64,000 nucleotides of DNA from Bryoerythrophyllum caledonicum. Its lineage: Eukaryota; Streptophyta; Bryopsida; Pottiales; Pottiaceae. How positions within the stretch are numbered: position 1 is the stretch's first letter; every line of letters starts with the position of its first letter. Positions 46,020 through 58,088 of this stretch are shown in pieces. Location of the stretch: NCBI GenBank assembly GCA_963971425.1, contig OZ020516.1, positions 36,630,199 to 36,694,198 on the forward strand, in the 5' to 3' direction. Position numbers and translations under genes: made by a program. The notes below the pieces were generated by a model, which was given only the letters and a program-made list of their open reading frames with translations, ran no database searches and was not told where the DNA came from.

Positions 46020-46305
46020 AGGGGTAGTGGGATCTCAATAAATTGGTTGCTCGAGCCATTGGAGGAGAGGGGTGGGGTAAAACCTAGCCCCTATTTTATT
46101 TTTGGATGGAGGGCCTATTTATAGTGGATAGGGCCTTGGAGAGTAAATTGCGGCCGGCATGCCTCAAAATTTTCCCAAAAAAAACTTTAAAAAGCCTCTA
46201 GACCCCCGAAAATGAGAGGACAAGAGAAATGAGAGGGTGCCAGTAAGACAGGGCCTACCTCCCCGAAATGGTTCGAGCAACCACAATATTGAGATCGGAG
46301 GTGGT
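46020..46305 (-). mobile_element. MITE with long TIRs, repeat family N copy 3
   Basis: The left arm contains GATCTCAATAAATTGGTTGC then TCGAGCCATT; the right arm (46266-46300) is its inversion with few changes, giving TIRs of about 35-45 bp. The interior, inverted, matches 18650-18880 and 23485-23700 (GGGGCTAGGTTTTACC, GGGTCTAGAGGC). The ends seen here suggest family N is a foldback-type MITE. Confidence 0.65.
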
Positions 46306-46671
46306 GGCGAGCCCTTGATTATCCGAGTTTGCCACAATGGCTCCAAGGGTTTCGAAGGCGCGGCAATTTTGGCTGCTCAGACATTATTCAGGGAGGAAAC
46401 AAGTGGCCTCGGAGGCATTTCAGTCAGAGAAATGTGACAACATGTATGAAAAAAAACTAAAAACGAAGCGGCGAAGCGGCAAAACAATTTTTTGAAAGGA
46501 TGATTTGGCGGCTACAGAGAGGTGAAAAAGTGCATTTAGGCGACTCTGAAATATTGCAAATTCCAAGAAGAGGCGATCAACACAAAAATCAGGCCTGAAC
46601 TTGGCTACAAGGGTGACAATGATATCCAAAATCACACCTCAAGTTGGCTACGCTTGCAAGTTGCTACAATG

Positions 46672-46810
46672 GAGCTGACAATCTCTCCCTAAGCTGGCTA
46701 CACTTGTATTTCAACACCTACACATGCATTTCAGTACCTTCACATGCGTTTACAACAGCTACACAAGCGTTTCACTACCTAGACATGCATTTCAACACAA
46801 TACAACACCA
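46672..46810. repeat. 20-bp tandem repeats within the hAT region
   Basis: Units of the type TACACATGCATTTCAACACC repeat imperfectly here. The same motif occurs at 47585-47680 and 48206-48240. It appears to be part of the non-coding portions of the hAT element. Confidence 0.6.
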
Positions 46811-46949
46811 CAAACGGAAGTTAGAAAACAAAGAAGAACAAACTAAAGAAGAGAAAACAAGTAGCATAATGATCAAGTCTTAAATGTCATGGTCCATGAC
46901 ATGTGAATTAAAACCTCCATGCAAGGAAGGTAAACAAGGATTGAAGGTA

Positions 46950-49130
46950 AAGTACCTACTCATCCGTGCCATAGCGGGTCCCATCATCAACCCTATGCCA
47001 TAAATCAAAAGCTTCATTGTACAAGAAGTTGTAAACTTCACACAGCTTTTGGGAATACATCCCCACGGCCACTCCACGGTTGTTATTGAGAAAGTTCCAC
47101 AACCTATTCTTCAAAAACGTCAAGGAGCTGAAAGTGCGCTCATCTTTGACGCTCCCTAACACCATGAGTACAACAATCTCAACCAATTTCATGTAGGTTG
47201 AAAAGTGTCCAGCCAATGGAGTGTTTGATTCTGCAACTCTTTAGATCCTTGTGAGGGGGATTGAAATCAAAGGGCTTCATACAAGCGGTCTGGAAGTTGT
47301 TTTGCATGAATAACTTGAACAGACTTTGCTCTACATCCAAGTCATATCAGCTTAGTAGAGGGACACATCCTTCTTTCCAACGTCTTCCTCGGTCACAATT
47401 TCCTTCGACTCGCAAAAAAGCCTCTTGATCACCTTAAAGTGGCAGAGGAAAGTGTCCAAACAATTGTGTTGTGTCCAATACTAAGGATATAATATTCCGA
47501 GGGCATTTAAGATATCTACGGAGGAAAACCTGTCCCACAAGGCTAAGTTAAGGTGTTCGGCAACATCTGCGTGTAGCACGACACAAATACATGCATTTCA
47601 ACAACTACACAAACATTATTTCACCTATACAAACATTTCAGCACCTACACATGCATTTCAATACAATACAACACCGCACATGAATAAGTCAGTTGACCTT
47701 ATAAGGCAAACATATACACTTAGAGTTAAGAACATGTGAAAGAGAGGAAACATCACCTTTACAATGAGCCTTGATGCCTTCAGCCATGGCGGCAAAAGTT
47801 GCTCCGTCGACTGTCTTGGTCTTGTAAATCGCAGGCACTTCCTTGCCATGTAAGCACCACATTACGTTTTAACAAAAAGGGGCGTACATCCCATGGATTT
47901 GAGTTGACACTCCGTTGATGCAACCTTGGAATACCGGTGCACCATCCGCTCCAAAGCTAATCAAGCGGTGCTCTATGGTGAAACGACTCACGCCGCCGCA
48001 TTCCTTTAAAGCCTTGATCAATATGGGCAACACAGTGAGCAAGAGTGGGATGTGTTGCCAATCCTCCATGACATACACGTGGATGGATATCCATGACGTA
48101 GTGTCAATGGCAGTCACCTCATTGCAGGTGAGTGCAACAACCTCGCCCCTTCGATCTTGGTCTTGATATGGTCTTTTACCTACGAAGACCATGAAAAAGA
48201 AAGTATGCACTTACACAAGCATTTCGGCACCTACACAAGCACAAAAATACAATGTGGAGCAACAAAAAAATTAAAAATTGGTGATATATCATGGGCGGTA
48301 TAATTCTGACTACCTCGTACATGGCCAAAGCCATGCACCACTCGGACGTGTGCGCCCAATGCATCCTTGGAATATTCGGGAATTCTAGGAAGTTTTAGAG
48401 TGCCTCACGCTCACAAAATTCCAACATTGGAGTCCCGTTAGCTAGAATCTGGAAGATGGTGACAAATTGAATCCTCTGTTCCATAACTTTGTCAACACGG
48501 TTCAGCTACTAAAGGACGGTTGCAGGCCGCTTCTTTGTCAAGACTCAACAACCGTGCATTCTGTTGATATTTACAATCCTTTGCATTGACCAAGCTCCCT
48601 TTTTATCCCCTTCTTCAGCTTTCCTTCTTTGCTTGCACCTCAAGCCACCAAGTCCATAAGAACATTCATTAATATTACAAAAAAATACTGCGATGAACCA
48701 AATAGTCCCTTCTCTGCCCCTCATGCTTGACAAGGGTATCAGTTTTCAGCGTCAACAACTTATCCTTCTCCTCAAGTGCAGTACATATTATGCACCGCAT
48801 ATGCTGCTTTCCCCCCACCTTGACACCTTTAGCCCATGAAATTGTACAGTCCATTTGTTGTGGTAGCATCGGTTAAAATCGTATTGAGGTGCCCGCCCCT
48901 TGCGTGCACTTGGAATCCTCTTGAACTCGGAATTGGACAACTCACTACATCCATCCTCCGAGAGCACCTGCAAACAAAGACAAATATAAATTAGAAGTTT
49001 GTGGAATTCTAAACCATGCATGTACAACCCCCGTCCCACATCCACCCATCCCCTGCCGTGTTGCACAACAGAGTCCAGACCTTGTGCATTGCACAACATG
49101 ACATCACCTACCCTTGGCAAGTGTCCGTAA
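46950..49130 (-). pseudogene. decayed hAT-superfamily transposase
   Basis: Pieces in minus-strand order: a BED-type N-terminal finger region near 48850-48720 (CTISWAKGVKVGG, MRCIICTALE, LKTDTLVKHEG), a central block at 48210-47870 (EVTAIDTTSWISIHVYVMED, LISFGADGAPVFQGCINGV), and the C-terminal hAT dimerisation motif near 47150-47080 (ERTFSSLTFLKNRLWNFLNN). The pieces are in different frames and separated by stops and possible introns, so the gene is dead or at least not readable as is. The transposon ends were not located. A GC-rich frame farther upstream (50564-51226) may belong to it. Confidence 0.75.
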
Positions 49131-50563
49131 TGGACACCTACACCCTAAGCAAATCCCCTCCTCCCACATACAAGTGCTCCTCCCATTGCACATGAGTAAA
49201 TGAGTAGCACTTTGTTTGCAAGCTGATTATAAGTATATTAATGATTTCATTAATTATTTTTTATGTGACCACTCCAATTAATTCAAGAATATTATAACTT
49301 TTCACTTTTGATGAAGAACATTATTGAGAGCACGACTATCTTCAATATTCAAAGACAAACATAGAACTTAGTAGAAATATTTATCAAGAGTTAAAACTTA
49401 TAGCATTTATATTTCAATTACTACGGTTAACACCAAATATCAAATTAATGTAGTGTGCCCAAAAGTCCACAAAAGCAGAGTGATGCATTTCTCCACTTTT
49501 AATAGTTAAGATACATTGTACATGGCTTCAAGAAACAAAAGTGAAAATGCAATGTGTAGAGTATACCGACACTTATTTGGTGCCTACTTCAAACAAAACA
49601 TTCTTTGTCAATTGCAGATGCGTGAGAGAAGACACGCATCAGCCAACAACCGTTGAGGAAACCTAATCGTTGCAGGAATTGCAACCGAATGCGGACCCAA
49701 GCATGAGAGGCGTCATCGCTAAGAGGAATATTGAATTGCGAACTGATGAGAGGAAGAGTACGAGTCAACAAACTTGGCTAATTGCAACACTGCACCAGAT
49801 GAAGCGTTGCGAAAGTGAAGAGAGACTGCAAACTAAGTTGAATAATTATTACAACTAAAAGTCTAGTTGCTCTTTCAGTATGAATACTAACCATGGGAGG
49901 GAAAGTGGAAGAGCGTGCCATATGGTTATTTTAAACTTACTGTGATAATATAGTAATGGAGTGAATGTGGGTCACTTTGTTTTGACAAGATAACAATGGA
50001 CTGAATGTGGATCACTTGATCTCAACGAGAGCGACTACAGTTGCATATGTGGACAAAAAGCACGCTACAAAGATAGACCTCAACGAGAAAGACGATCTTA
50101 AAGTGTTGTGAAGACATGCAAAGTGAAACCTCTTCTGATAATAAGAAAAAACACTAATAATAAGAAAACCTTGACCGTTGGGACCAAGTGTACTACCTCG
50201 ATGAACTCACCATGAAGAATGATGCAACTACATGAGTGCTATCAAAACTTCTGCCATCCCAAACAAATTCCCATGAATCACCACCTATTACATTACATAA
50301 AACATACTTGATCCACTATCCTCATGCACTCATCAGAAAACCTAAACCCTATCACCCAAACCTCAAAGTCACTACAACTAAATACATACATGAATAGGAG
50401 TTGCTGCTGTCAATGTGGAGCCTCCGGAAGAGGCTGCAAGTTTTGTACGCTTCGTCCTAGGCACAGGGACGAGCGGCCGCCTCCCCTTTGCATCGAACAT
50501 GGTTGGGAGTAGTTGCATCGCCGGATTGCTCCGCGGGGGAGTAACGGACAAGAGGACGGTGTT
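49131..50563. other. AT-rich DNA upstream of the hAT remnant
   Basis: No gene is evident. Near 49950-50010 a 30-bp segment containing GGACTGAATGTGGATCACTT is duplicated in tandem with changes. This may be interior of the hAT element. Confidence 0.35.
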
Positions 50564-51226
50564 TTAAGTTGAAGTTCGAGCCGCTTCCGTCTCCCGGAGC
50601 ACACCATCGCTAGTCCAACAAAGCGGGACATTACTGAGCATATTCCTTGAGGACTGAAAATAAATGTTTAACGTCAGTCCCACCTTCGCTGCCTCCCTCG
50701 CAGCTGCCTCGGACTTTCGCAGGGACCCTCGCTTATCTACTGCCACCTTCAGAGCCTTTTTCATGTGGCGTCTATGCTCCTTCCTGAGGCAAGGGCATTG
50801 TCCTCCCGAGGCAGTCACGTTGGCGTTTCCATTAGTGTCATCGCCATGCACTGGATCAGGCCGGATGCGTACAACTTCGTTTCCACCAACTTCGTCTTTA
50901 CTACCTAAATCTGAGCGATGGAAGTATCCTCCCATGAATTCAAGGACGGCGCCAGCTGCAAGTGGTGTGGCAGTACCCTCTCCTCCAGTACTGTAGGTGG
51001 CATTAATCTCCAGCCCTCCTGGCCGGTTGCCTACTGCGAGGAGAGTGACTTCTCTACAGCAAACAATAACACCGTCCACCGGAGCCCCGCCCTCCATACT
51101 TCCCGACGCGTCGCTAATGAGATCTGCGCATATATAGCTGTCTCCGAGACCCAACGCGTCACTACGCTCACAAGCAGCTTCCACAAGGTGACCAAAAATG
51201 TCTTGCTTCATGGCGGAAGTGGACAT
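50564..51226 (-). CDS. hypothetical protein, possibly first exon of a hAT-associated gene
   Basis: An open frame of 220 codons, GC-richer than its surroundings. The N-terminus is MSTSAMKQDIFGHLVEAACE. A basic, helical segment (RKEHRRHMKKALKVAVDKRG and KSEAAAREAAKVGL) lies in the second half. No known domain is recognised. It has the same orientation as the hAT transposase remnant 1.5 kb downstream, so it could be an upstream exon or second gene of that transposon, or a captured host fragment. Confidence 0.35.
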   Translation of the reverse strand: MSTSAMKQDIFGHLVEAACERSDALGLGDSYICADLISDASGSMEGGAPVDGVIVCCREVTLLAVGNRPGGLEINATYSTGGEGTATPLAAGAVLEFMGGYFHRSDLGSKDEVGGNEVVRIRPDPVHGDDTNGNANVTASGGQCPCLRKEHRRHMKKALKVAVDKRGSLRKSEAAAREAAKVGLTLNIYFQSSRNMLSNVPLCWTSDGVLRETEAARTST

Positions 51227-52985
51227 TATAATGCCACAAACCTACGATTACAATAAGTTACAAGGAAAAAGTTCAATCAATCTTAAACCAAATTCATTGA
51301 GCTCACAAATCATGCACTCCAAATTCATTCAGCTCACAAATCACACACTCCAAATTCCCCAATCTCAGAGCTTTCAAACACGTCAACATGTACACAAAAA
51401 AAAAGTTCACAGATCTACAATTTACAGGTAGAGGTTTGAAGCGACACATGTTTGGTCATTCTCTTAAAGAACCCATAACCTGGCGTCCCCCTCTAGGCTC
51501 TCATGGCGCAATCCTCTCGTCCACTAAGTACGCCATCTCCAGATTCTCAACTAATTGCAACAATTTCAACAACTAACACGCCAATATGAAACATGCGTGA
51601 TCTACAAGCGTTGGTCTTTGGCAAGTTGGCATCAAAGTTGTTAAGAGAAACCTAGTTGACTCACAACTTGCTAAGAGAAACTTATACCTATGTAAGAGAA
51701 ATCTCGGTTGGTGCAGAGGTTGCACAAGGCAGATCGCATTCTCTTGGTACAAAGGTGCAAGCAAGCAAGCGCAGGCAGAATTTTTGCATAGTCGCACGCT
51801 CTAAGGCGCAGGCTCTCAATCGCAAGCGCACATTCTCACGTGCAAGATTTCTAACATTGGCTCCCAAATACATGTGCGAGTTCCTCATGCGCAGACTTCT
51901 AGGCGTGGGCTCTAAGCGCAGGTGCGAGTTCTTGCGCAAGCTTTCAGGCTCGCAGGCGTGCATGCTCTTAAGGTTGCAAGCTCGCAGGCATGCGAGCCCA
52001 AACCCTAGGCTTGCAAGAGAAAAAGATTCAGGCTCATAGTGCAAAAATGAGTCAGGGAAAGGCAGAGCAGTGCGCTGAGGCAAGACACTCACACAGAGCA
52101 GTGAGCACGAAGTGAGGAGCTTGAGGCAATGGTCGCCAACACAGGCGATTGAGGCAAATTATCTATGTACCCCGCATGGAGAGAGGCTATTATTGGAGGG
52201 AGAGGGTGGACAAACAACCAGCATTGAAGCGTGGCGCTTTGGCGCTCCTCCTATAAAGAATTTAGGAAACGTGGTGCTGACAGGCGACAGTCTATTTGCG
52301 ACTATAGCAATACATCACTTGACTTAGCCTCTCAACTACCCGCCCTCATCGCCATCTGGCTTTGAACCCATCACCGCATATCCACATTTGGCTAATTCTC
52401 TCAGAACTTCCTGATTTTTAACCAAAGGCGTATTGCCACGTGTTATTCTTTTTTTGTTTTTTAGCATTGCATCGACAAAAAAATTAAGGCTGCTAGTGGC
52501 CCACCATCCCTGCATTTTTTTGTTTTTTAATTTTTTTGGTGAAACAAATTAAACCAGAATTTAATTGCATAGAGTAACAAGAAAAAAAGAATTGTGCATG
52601 GACGGGCCACGTGCCAAACCATAAGAAAACCCACTAGAGATAATCTCTAACCCAAGTCACTTGGTCACCTTGCCAAATACACACAACCTCATAATGACCC
52701 CAATTGGCGCCAAAATGGGTGGTGGTTTTGATCCTACAATCCATGCATTGTTCCATTACCTCACCCCCCCTACTCATGAACCATATGTTACATCTCAAAT
52801 GAACAATTTCCTTGACCCTTAAATGATAAAAGTCTAGAGGTGGGCATTTGCAAATTTCGGGCACGTTCACATGGTTGCAATTTATATTCATTATTTTTGA
52901 AATTTTGTATCGAGATGCATGAAGACAAGAGGTACATGGGAAATATATTTTTGTTCTCATCGGACCACTGGACAAAAGGTTATGC
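51227..52985. other. intergenic DNA with a 31-bp tandem duplication and GCAAG-rich tract
   Basis: Two 31-bp units starting CCAAATTCATT(G/C)AGCTCACA abut at 51288-51318 and 51319-51349. Around 51750-52020 short GCGCAAG/GCTCGCAGGC motifs recur irregularly. No gene is supported. Confidence 0.4.
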
Positions 52986-52989
52986 TATC

Positions 52990-53706
52990 TTAAAGAGAAT
53001 TTTTTGGTGGGGCACATTGGGCAACTCCAATTTTTTTTGCTAAGACACTCTATTGAATGTGAGATTTTCAATACAAACAATTAGTATTATTTCCTTTCAT
53101 GTTGTAAGAAAAAAATTCTTGTCTTTAGTGGAAAACAACATTTTATCCCATGTCATACATTTTCACTCAATGTCACACATTGTTGGGCAAGGTACCAAAA
53201 AAATTCTTCTTTTGCACAAAAAACTTTGAAAATTTCATATTTTTATTTTTTATTTTTTCTACAATAGGATGTGGTAAAAAAATTCTTATGGATGATTTGG
53301 ATTTTCATTCTAAAACATATCAAGTTCACAAAAAAGTAGAACGTGAATTGGCAAATTTTGAATCAATTCCTTGCACAATTTTTTTGAATATGCTACACCC
53401 CTTCTCTGCCTCTAAAATTTAGTGTGCCAGGAATTATTCTGATGCGTAACATAGTGGCATAAAATTTAGACCTTTTGTAGCGCAAAAATTTGACACCAAG
53501 TGAAGTTAAAGCTTGATGATCCACTGGGTGCAAGGAAGAAAATGAATTGTTTTCTCTACTTCAAACATTATAATCATTGAGCCTGTGCTATCAAATTTTG
53601 TGAGTACGTTACTTGATAAATCTTAATTGAGATCTTATGGTTAAAATCTTAGTCATTGTACTAGAATCAGAAGTTTTGAAGTGTTTTTGGTGTGAAATGT
53701 CAAAGA
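52990..53706 (-). mobile_element. MITE family A, second partial inverted copy
   Basis: Collinear with 43566-44304: TAAGACACTCTATTGAATGT, CTTGTCTTTAGTG, TCACACATTGTTGGGCAAGG, TTGACACCAAGTGAA. Both termini are unclear. On the minus strand it follows family A. Confidence 0.6.
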
Positions 53707-53821
53707 AATGTAGAGGTCAAGCACGGGCTAATTTTGGCAAAGCCAGACTTGTCAAAAAATTAGTTTTCTTGACCTCTTGGTAGTTAGGTGGGAAACTTCA
53801 AAATTCTTGAAAGAAAAGAAG

Positions 53822-54202
53822 AATACTACCGTAGGTGAACCTCTGGTTCGGCACCTTAACGCCGAATAACTAATCAAAGTGAAAAAAAATGACATTTGGC
53901 ATTCAAAATAATAATAATGTAATTTTTGGCAAGAAGTCATAGACTTCTGTATTTTACCTACTTTGATGTCCATGGGGATTGAACTCAAGACCTTGGGATT
54001 CCAAACCCAAGAGTTTATGCATGAGGGGCCATGAATGAAGACCTTTCCTAACCTTAATACCCTTTGATGTCTCTCATTGCGACAAAATCTGTAAATATAC
54101 ATTTCCAATAAATTTGGCATTTTTTTAAAAAAAAATTCCACTTCATTTGGCATGGACTTTTTTAATTATTTTAAGCCGAACTAGAGGTTCACCTAGGGTA
54201 TT
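53822..54202. mobile_element. MITE with 28-bp TIRs
   Basis: The left end AATACTACC then GTAGGTGAACCTCTGGTTCG is inverted at the right (GAACTAGAGGTTCACCTAGG, GTATT). The length is about 381 bp. On the minus strand at roughly 54050-53960 lies a tRNA-like segment (TTGAGTTCAATCCC resembling a B box), possibly a SINE remnant inside it. No target duplication was resolved. Confidence 0.65.
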
Positions 54203-54796
54203 GTTGGTCAGGAATGGTAAACTTATTCATTATAAAAATCAACCAACACCCTACGAATGGTCAATTTTGTACATAGTTAATTCAAAATGAGGATTGTCCA
54301 ATTTTTTTGGAAATTTCAAGAGATTTGTCCCAATGATACCCATGAAATGCCAAGGTGCTATCCATTATGTTTGAACCACTATAATAAAATAAAAAAAAGT
54401 AGTTTGACAAGCAGTGTCCAAAAGCGACCACTTGGTATGGTATGTTGAGATTGTGGTAATAATGGTGAAAGTGGCAAGAAGGATACCGGTGCAATACAGC
54501 ATGTTGTTTTGTAGTAATTTGGGGTGCAGAAATGTGTTATCCTCTGGTGCAAGTCAAGCCTGTGTTGCATCGGTCAAAGCTGCGAGCGTGACTGGAATTT
54601 TGCAGGAGCTGTTGGCGACAGGATGTTGGGCAAGTCAGTGACAATGCATCCGCACACCGTGTTCACACCCATGAAAGTTGTGCAGTTCTCGAGGACATGG
54701 AACTGGATGAAGCAATTCACTGGCCAATGCCCTGGCGGGATGGAGCAATCCCAGGATCGATTTCTTAAAATTAACAGAAATGCAACAACCTGGACT
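54203..54796. other. intergenic DNA
   Basis: No gene, tandem array or element end was recognised. Confidence 0.4.
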
Positions 54797-54800
54797 TTAA

Positions 54801-55376
54801 CCCCTAAAGGATCAAGGAATTTTTGAGGAAAAAGCCAGTCCTAAACTGCCACTGTCCATATAGAGGCATAAAAATCACATTTTAAAGTAAAATTTTGGGC
54901 TTAAACCATAAGATCTTGAAATAGACTTCTATATTCTGTGAACATACCATATATTTTTTGGTTGCAATCCACCACACGGATTTGAAGATTACAACGTTTG
55001 AAGTGCAAGAAAAAGTTTTTTCCCCCCTTGCTTGACAATGTGTGAAAATGTTTGACTTGGGTCAAAATGCTTTTAACACTAAAGACAATAACTATTTTTT
55101 GGCATCTTTAAAGATATTAATATTCTTTACATGAAAAATCTTGATGTTCATAGAAACTTCTAGCAAAATTTTGGAGTTGCCCGGAGTTTCCACTTTGCGC
55201 TTAGAGTAGCATAACTTTCTTTTAGAAGGTCCGGTGAAAAAAGTTATATTCCCACAAAGCTACTATTGTGCCTCATCTCCATTAAAAATTCCAATAATTC
55301 ATGATCAAGATTGAGATCGTAGGAATGTGCCCAAAATGGAAAATGTCCCTCCAAGGAGAAAATGGTCCTTTAGGGG
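54801..55376 (+). mobile_element. TTAA-flanked MITE family A, copy 2 (576 bp)
   Basis: Flanked by TTAA (54797-54800 and 55377-55380), with ends CCCCTAAAGGATCA and, inverted, CCCCTAAAGGACCA. It shares AAACTGCCACTG, ATCACATTTTAAAGT, CATAAGATCTTGAAATAGAC and TTGCAATCCAC with the 26-kb copy, with internal deletions relative to it. Confidence 0.8.
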
Positions 55377-55687
55377 TTAAAGGAGTTAAGTAAGCTATTC
55401 AAGCACATAATTGAGGAGACACCTAGGCCACACCCTGCACTATCCATGATATATTACCTAAATGATACCCTATAATATTCATGCTATATCTATATGATGT
55501 CCATAGATATCATCTCAAAGGTGGCTAAATACTTATGATGCTTGTGAGCATTCTAGCTAAATTTCATTTATCATTTTCAATATTTCACACTGTATAATTA
55601 GCAACCCAAATTTTCTCATAGTTTTTCAACTAATTTTATCCAGTTTCGAGATCGTTAGACCGCTCTGCAACAAGAACCTACTTACAA

Positions 55688-56006
55688 AGAAGAAGAAGAA
55701 CGCCGGTTCCCGAAGGGGACCAGCGTGAATAAAGTGTTTGTTCGTTCCACTACTAAGACCATGCCCACCGGACAGGGAATTAGAAAGTTGGAACTACTTC
55801 CTCCTTTCGAGGGTATACACTTTGTAACGGGTAGCCAGAAACTCCCCAAGCAAACAACCAACCAATTAACCAACCAACTAACCAAGCGAGTAGTCAAAAA
55901 TCACAAACCAACGAAGCAAGTAACCAAAAAACCACAAAACAAACCAAGCAAGTAGCCAAAAACCACAGAACTAACCAATCAAGATAAATCAAGGCGAGGG
56001 AAGAAA
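55688..56006 (-). repeat. LINE 3' UTR with terminal hairpin and (TTC)n tail
   Basis: Follows the last stop codon. The last 100 bp, read on the minus strand, contain TTAGTAGTGGAACGAACAAA, CACTTTATTCACGC, then the hairpin GGTCCCCTTCGGGAACC and CGGCG(TTC)n. The 33-bp copy at 20.77 kb keeps a hairpin here with paired changes (CTCCTTTGGAG). The upstream 3' UTR has a repeated AACCAA/AAGCAAGTA-type pattern (55840-55980 on the plus strand). Confidence 0.8.
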
Positions 56007-58088
56007 TTAGGGGGGGTCTTGCGTATCGGGAAGGGCTTGGTTGTTTTCAATTTTGAGTTTATGTAGTAAAATGGACATGGCATATTGAGTAGCGATGGTG
56101 TTAATGTTTTTAAAGGTGGTTTTAATTGTTTCAATGGGTATTTTGAAGGCATCTTCAAGAGTTTTCATAGATGGGATAAAGGTGGTGGCACGAGCGCCAT
56201 ATGTGATTACAATAAGGGGGTCCACATTCCATCCGAGGGCAATGATGTCGTCAATAAGGGGTTGGTATTTATCTATTTTATTTTGTGTTGTTTCCGGAGA
56301 AAATCTATCGTTGCAATATGTGAATTCAATGAATTGAATGGTGTAGTCTGGGTCAATGTGATCGGGTGGTGGATCATTGTATGGTAAACCTTTAACACAA
56401 AGGATGTCTAGTTTTAGCCGAGCATTGCAATGGCATCTTTGGGTTACACATGAGCATGGGAGTAGCCAAGGAGGGACTGTATTTTCTTGTGGATTGTTAT
56501 TAAAGGTGCCGGCGTTTATTAATATAAAACATCTCGATTTGTTGTAGGAGGTGATTAGTTTTCGGACTTCCCAAACCGCTTTATTTTGTCTTTTAACTAT
56601 TAGAGAGTGTATGTGGTGGTTTCGGCATTTGAGTAGAACATGAAGCCATGAGTCAGGGTCCGTTGAGGGGCATATGGGGCATGTTATGGATGGGAATCTT
56701 TCTATTCCGAAGAAGAGTTGTTTGCGAGCGTTACCCATATATTGACCAGTATGGAATTTGATGAGGCATGTTATTTGTGAGTCTGAGATGATGGGGTTTT
56801 TCCAAAAATTTGTAGAGAGTTCATTGTCTAAGTTGTTATTATTAGTCCATTTTTCTATGTTAGGAATATTTTCTAAGATTGTGTCAAGGTTGTTGTAGAG
56901 GTCTTGTTTTTTGAGATATTTGCCCAAAAATCTAATCTGGCCTTTGTCCGGGGTATCTTCTTTGGAAGGCCAATCTTCTTTTTGGAAGTAGTATGGGGTG
57001 GCATGGGCATGTTCGTGTGGATCTTTGGCATTTTTGTGTGGATTTTCTCGGCCTTCTTTTGCTAATTTGTCTGCTTGTTCATTACCATCAATGTTGGCAT
57101 GGGCTCTCACTTTGTGGAGGGTTGTGATTTGTGTTCGGTTTTGTAACATTTGGACCATTGACGTTAATATGGTTTGGTCGGGGTGGCTATTGTGGAGGGT
57201 AGGGTGTGTTATTTGGGTGTTTAGTAGGTAAAGTGCATTTATACAATCGGTGAATATATGTGCAGGTTCATTGTTGTATTTTGTTGTGATGATTTGTAGT
57301 GTTTTGTGAATGGCCATGAGTTCTGCTCTAAGGATATTTTGTAGTCCATGAAGTCTTTTGGCTAGTTTAATTTCCTTGGTAGAATTATATATGCCATAGC
57401 CAGCTTTTTCTCTGCGCCAAGAGCCCGGGCTAATTTGTTCTGGTGGTTTAAAGGAGCCATCGGTGTAATAACTGTGTGCGGGGTTAAATTTTGGTGTGGT
57501 ATGAGTTGGATAATTTGGAAGAGGGGGCGGTGTGACGTAGTAGTTTAATGTATTATTGATATAGTTTAGTTTTGACCAGTTTTTACTACGGTTTACGGGG
57601 GTCTGTATAGGTGTCGGTGGGGCTGGTTTTGTATATAATCTGTGTATGTTTAAATTGTCTGATATGGAGGTAAGTTCGATAAGTTGCTCTAGGGTGCCAA
57701 GGGTTTGATTTTGATGATGGACACATAGTATTTGTAATGTAGATGGCTCGATTCGGGGTTTTTTTAGCTCGGGTGGAATCATAGGTTCTATGTATGGTAT
57801 TGAGTCTGCCTCAAATATTGCAATGATATGGGAGTCTGGGAATGAATTTGAGTGTTGGCTGTTGTTTTGGTACCAATTGTTGTTTGGTGTGATGATGATT
57901 GTGCTTGTGTTATTTGGGTCATGTTTGGCGGCAAGTCGAGCCCAGTGTATTGCTTGTTCCATTTCCTTATCGTTGTGGGGGTGAGCTATCCCTTTACCGG
58001 TCCATTTGTAGTCAAAGGCCTTTCCTAGGGATCCGAATATTTTGTCTCTTTCATAGGTAAGTAGAATTTTTTTTGTTTGGTAGAACAT
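56007..58088 (-). pseudogene. polyprotein part: RNase H, Cys/His cluster and C-terminal nuclease-like domain
   Basis: A 693-codon uninterrupted stretch. RNase H occupies about 57480-57050 with all four acidic residues visible: YYTDGSF, LRAELMAI, IFTDCINALYLL and GNEQADKLAKEG. Then CPICPSTDPDSWLHVLLKC followed by RNHHIH (about 56690-56620) forms a CCHC-like cluster. After an Asn-rich spacer comes LKLDILCVKG, then YTIQFIEFTYCNDRF, NKIDKYQPLIDDIIALGW and LIVITYGARATTF (about 56420-56170). This arrangement (D, then E in a beta strand, then a K-x-x-K-Y helix) resembles the restriction-enzyme-like endonuclease fold; the assignment is by pattern only. The N-terminal 190 residues are unrecognised. 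Confidence 0.7.

Noticed and set aside
56085-56387. Plus-strand Val/Phe/Trp-rich frames across 56-63 kb
   Set aside because: Complement of the A/C-rich LINE polyprotein; the residues are those expected from a G/T-rich antisense strand.
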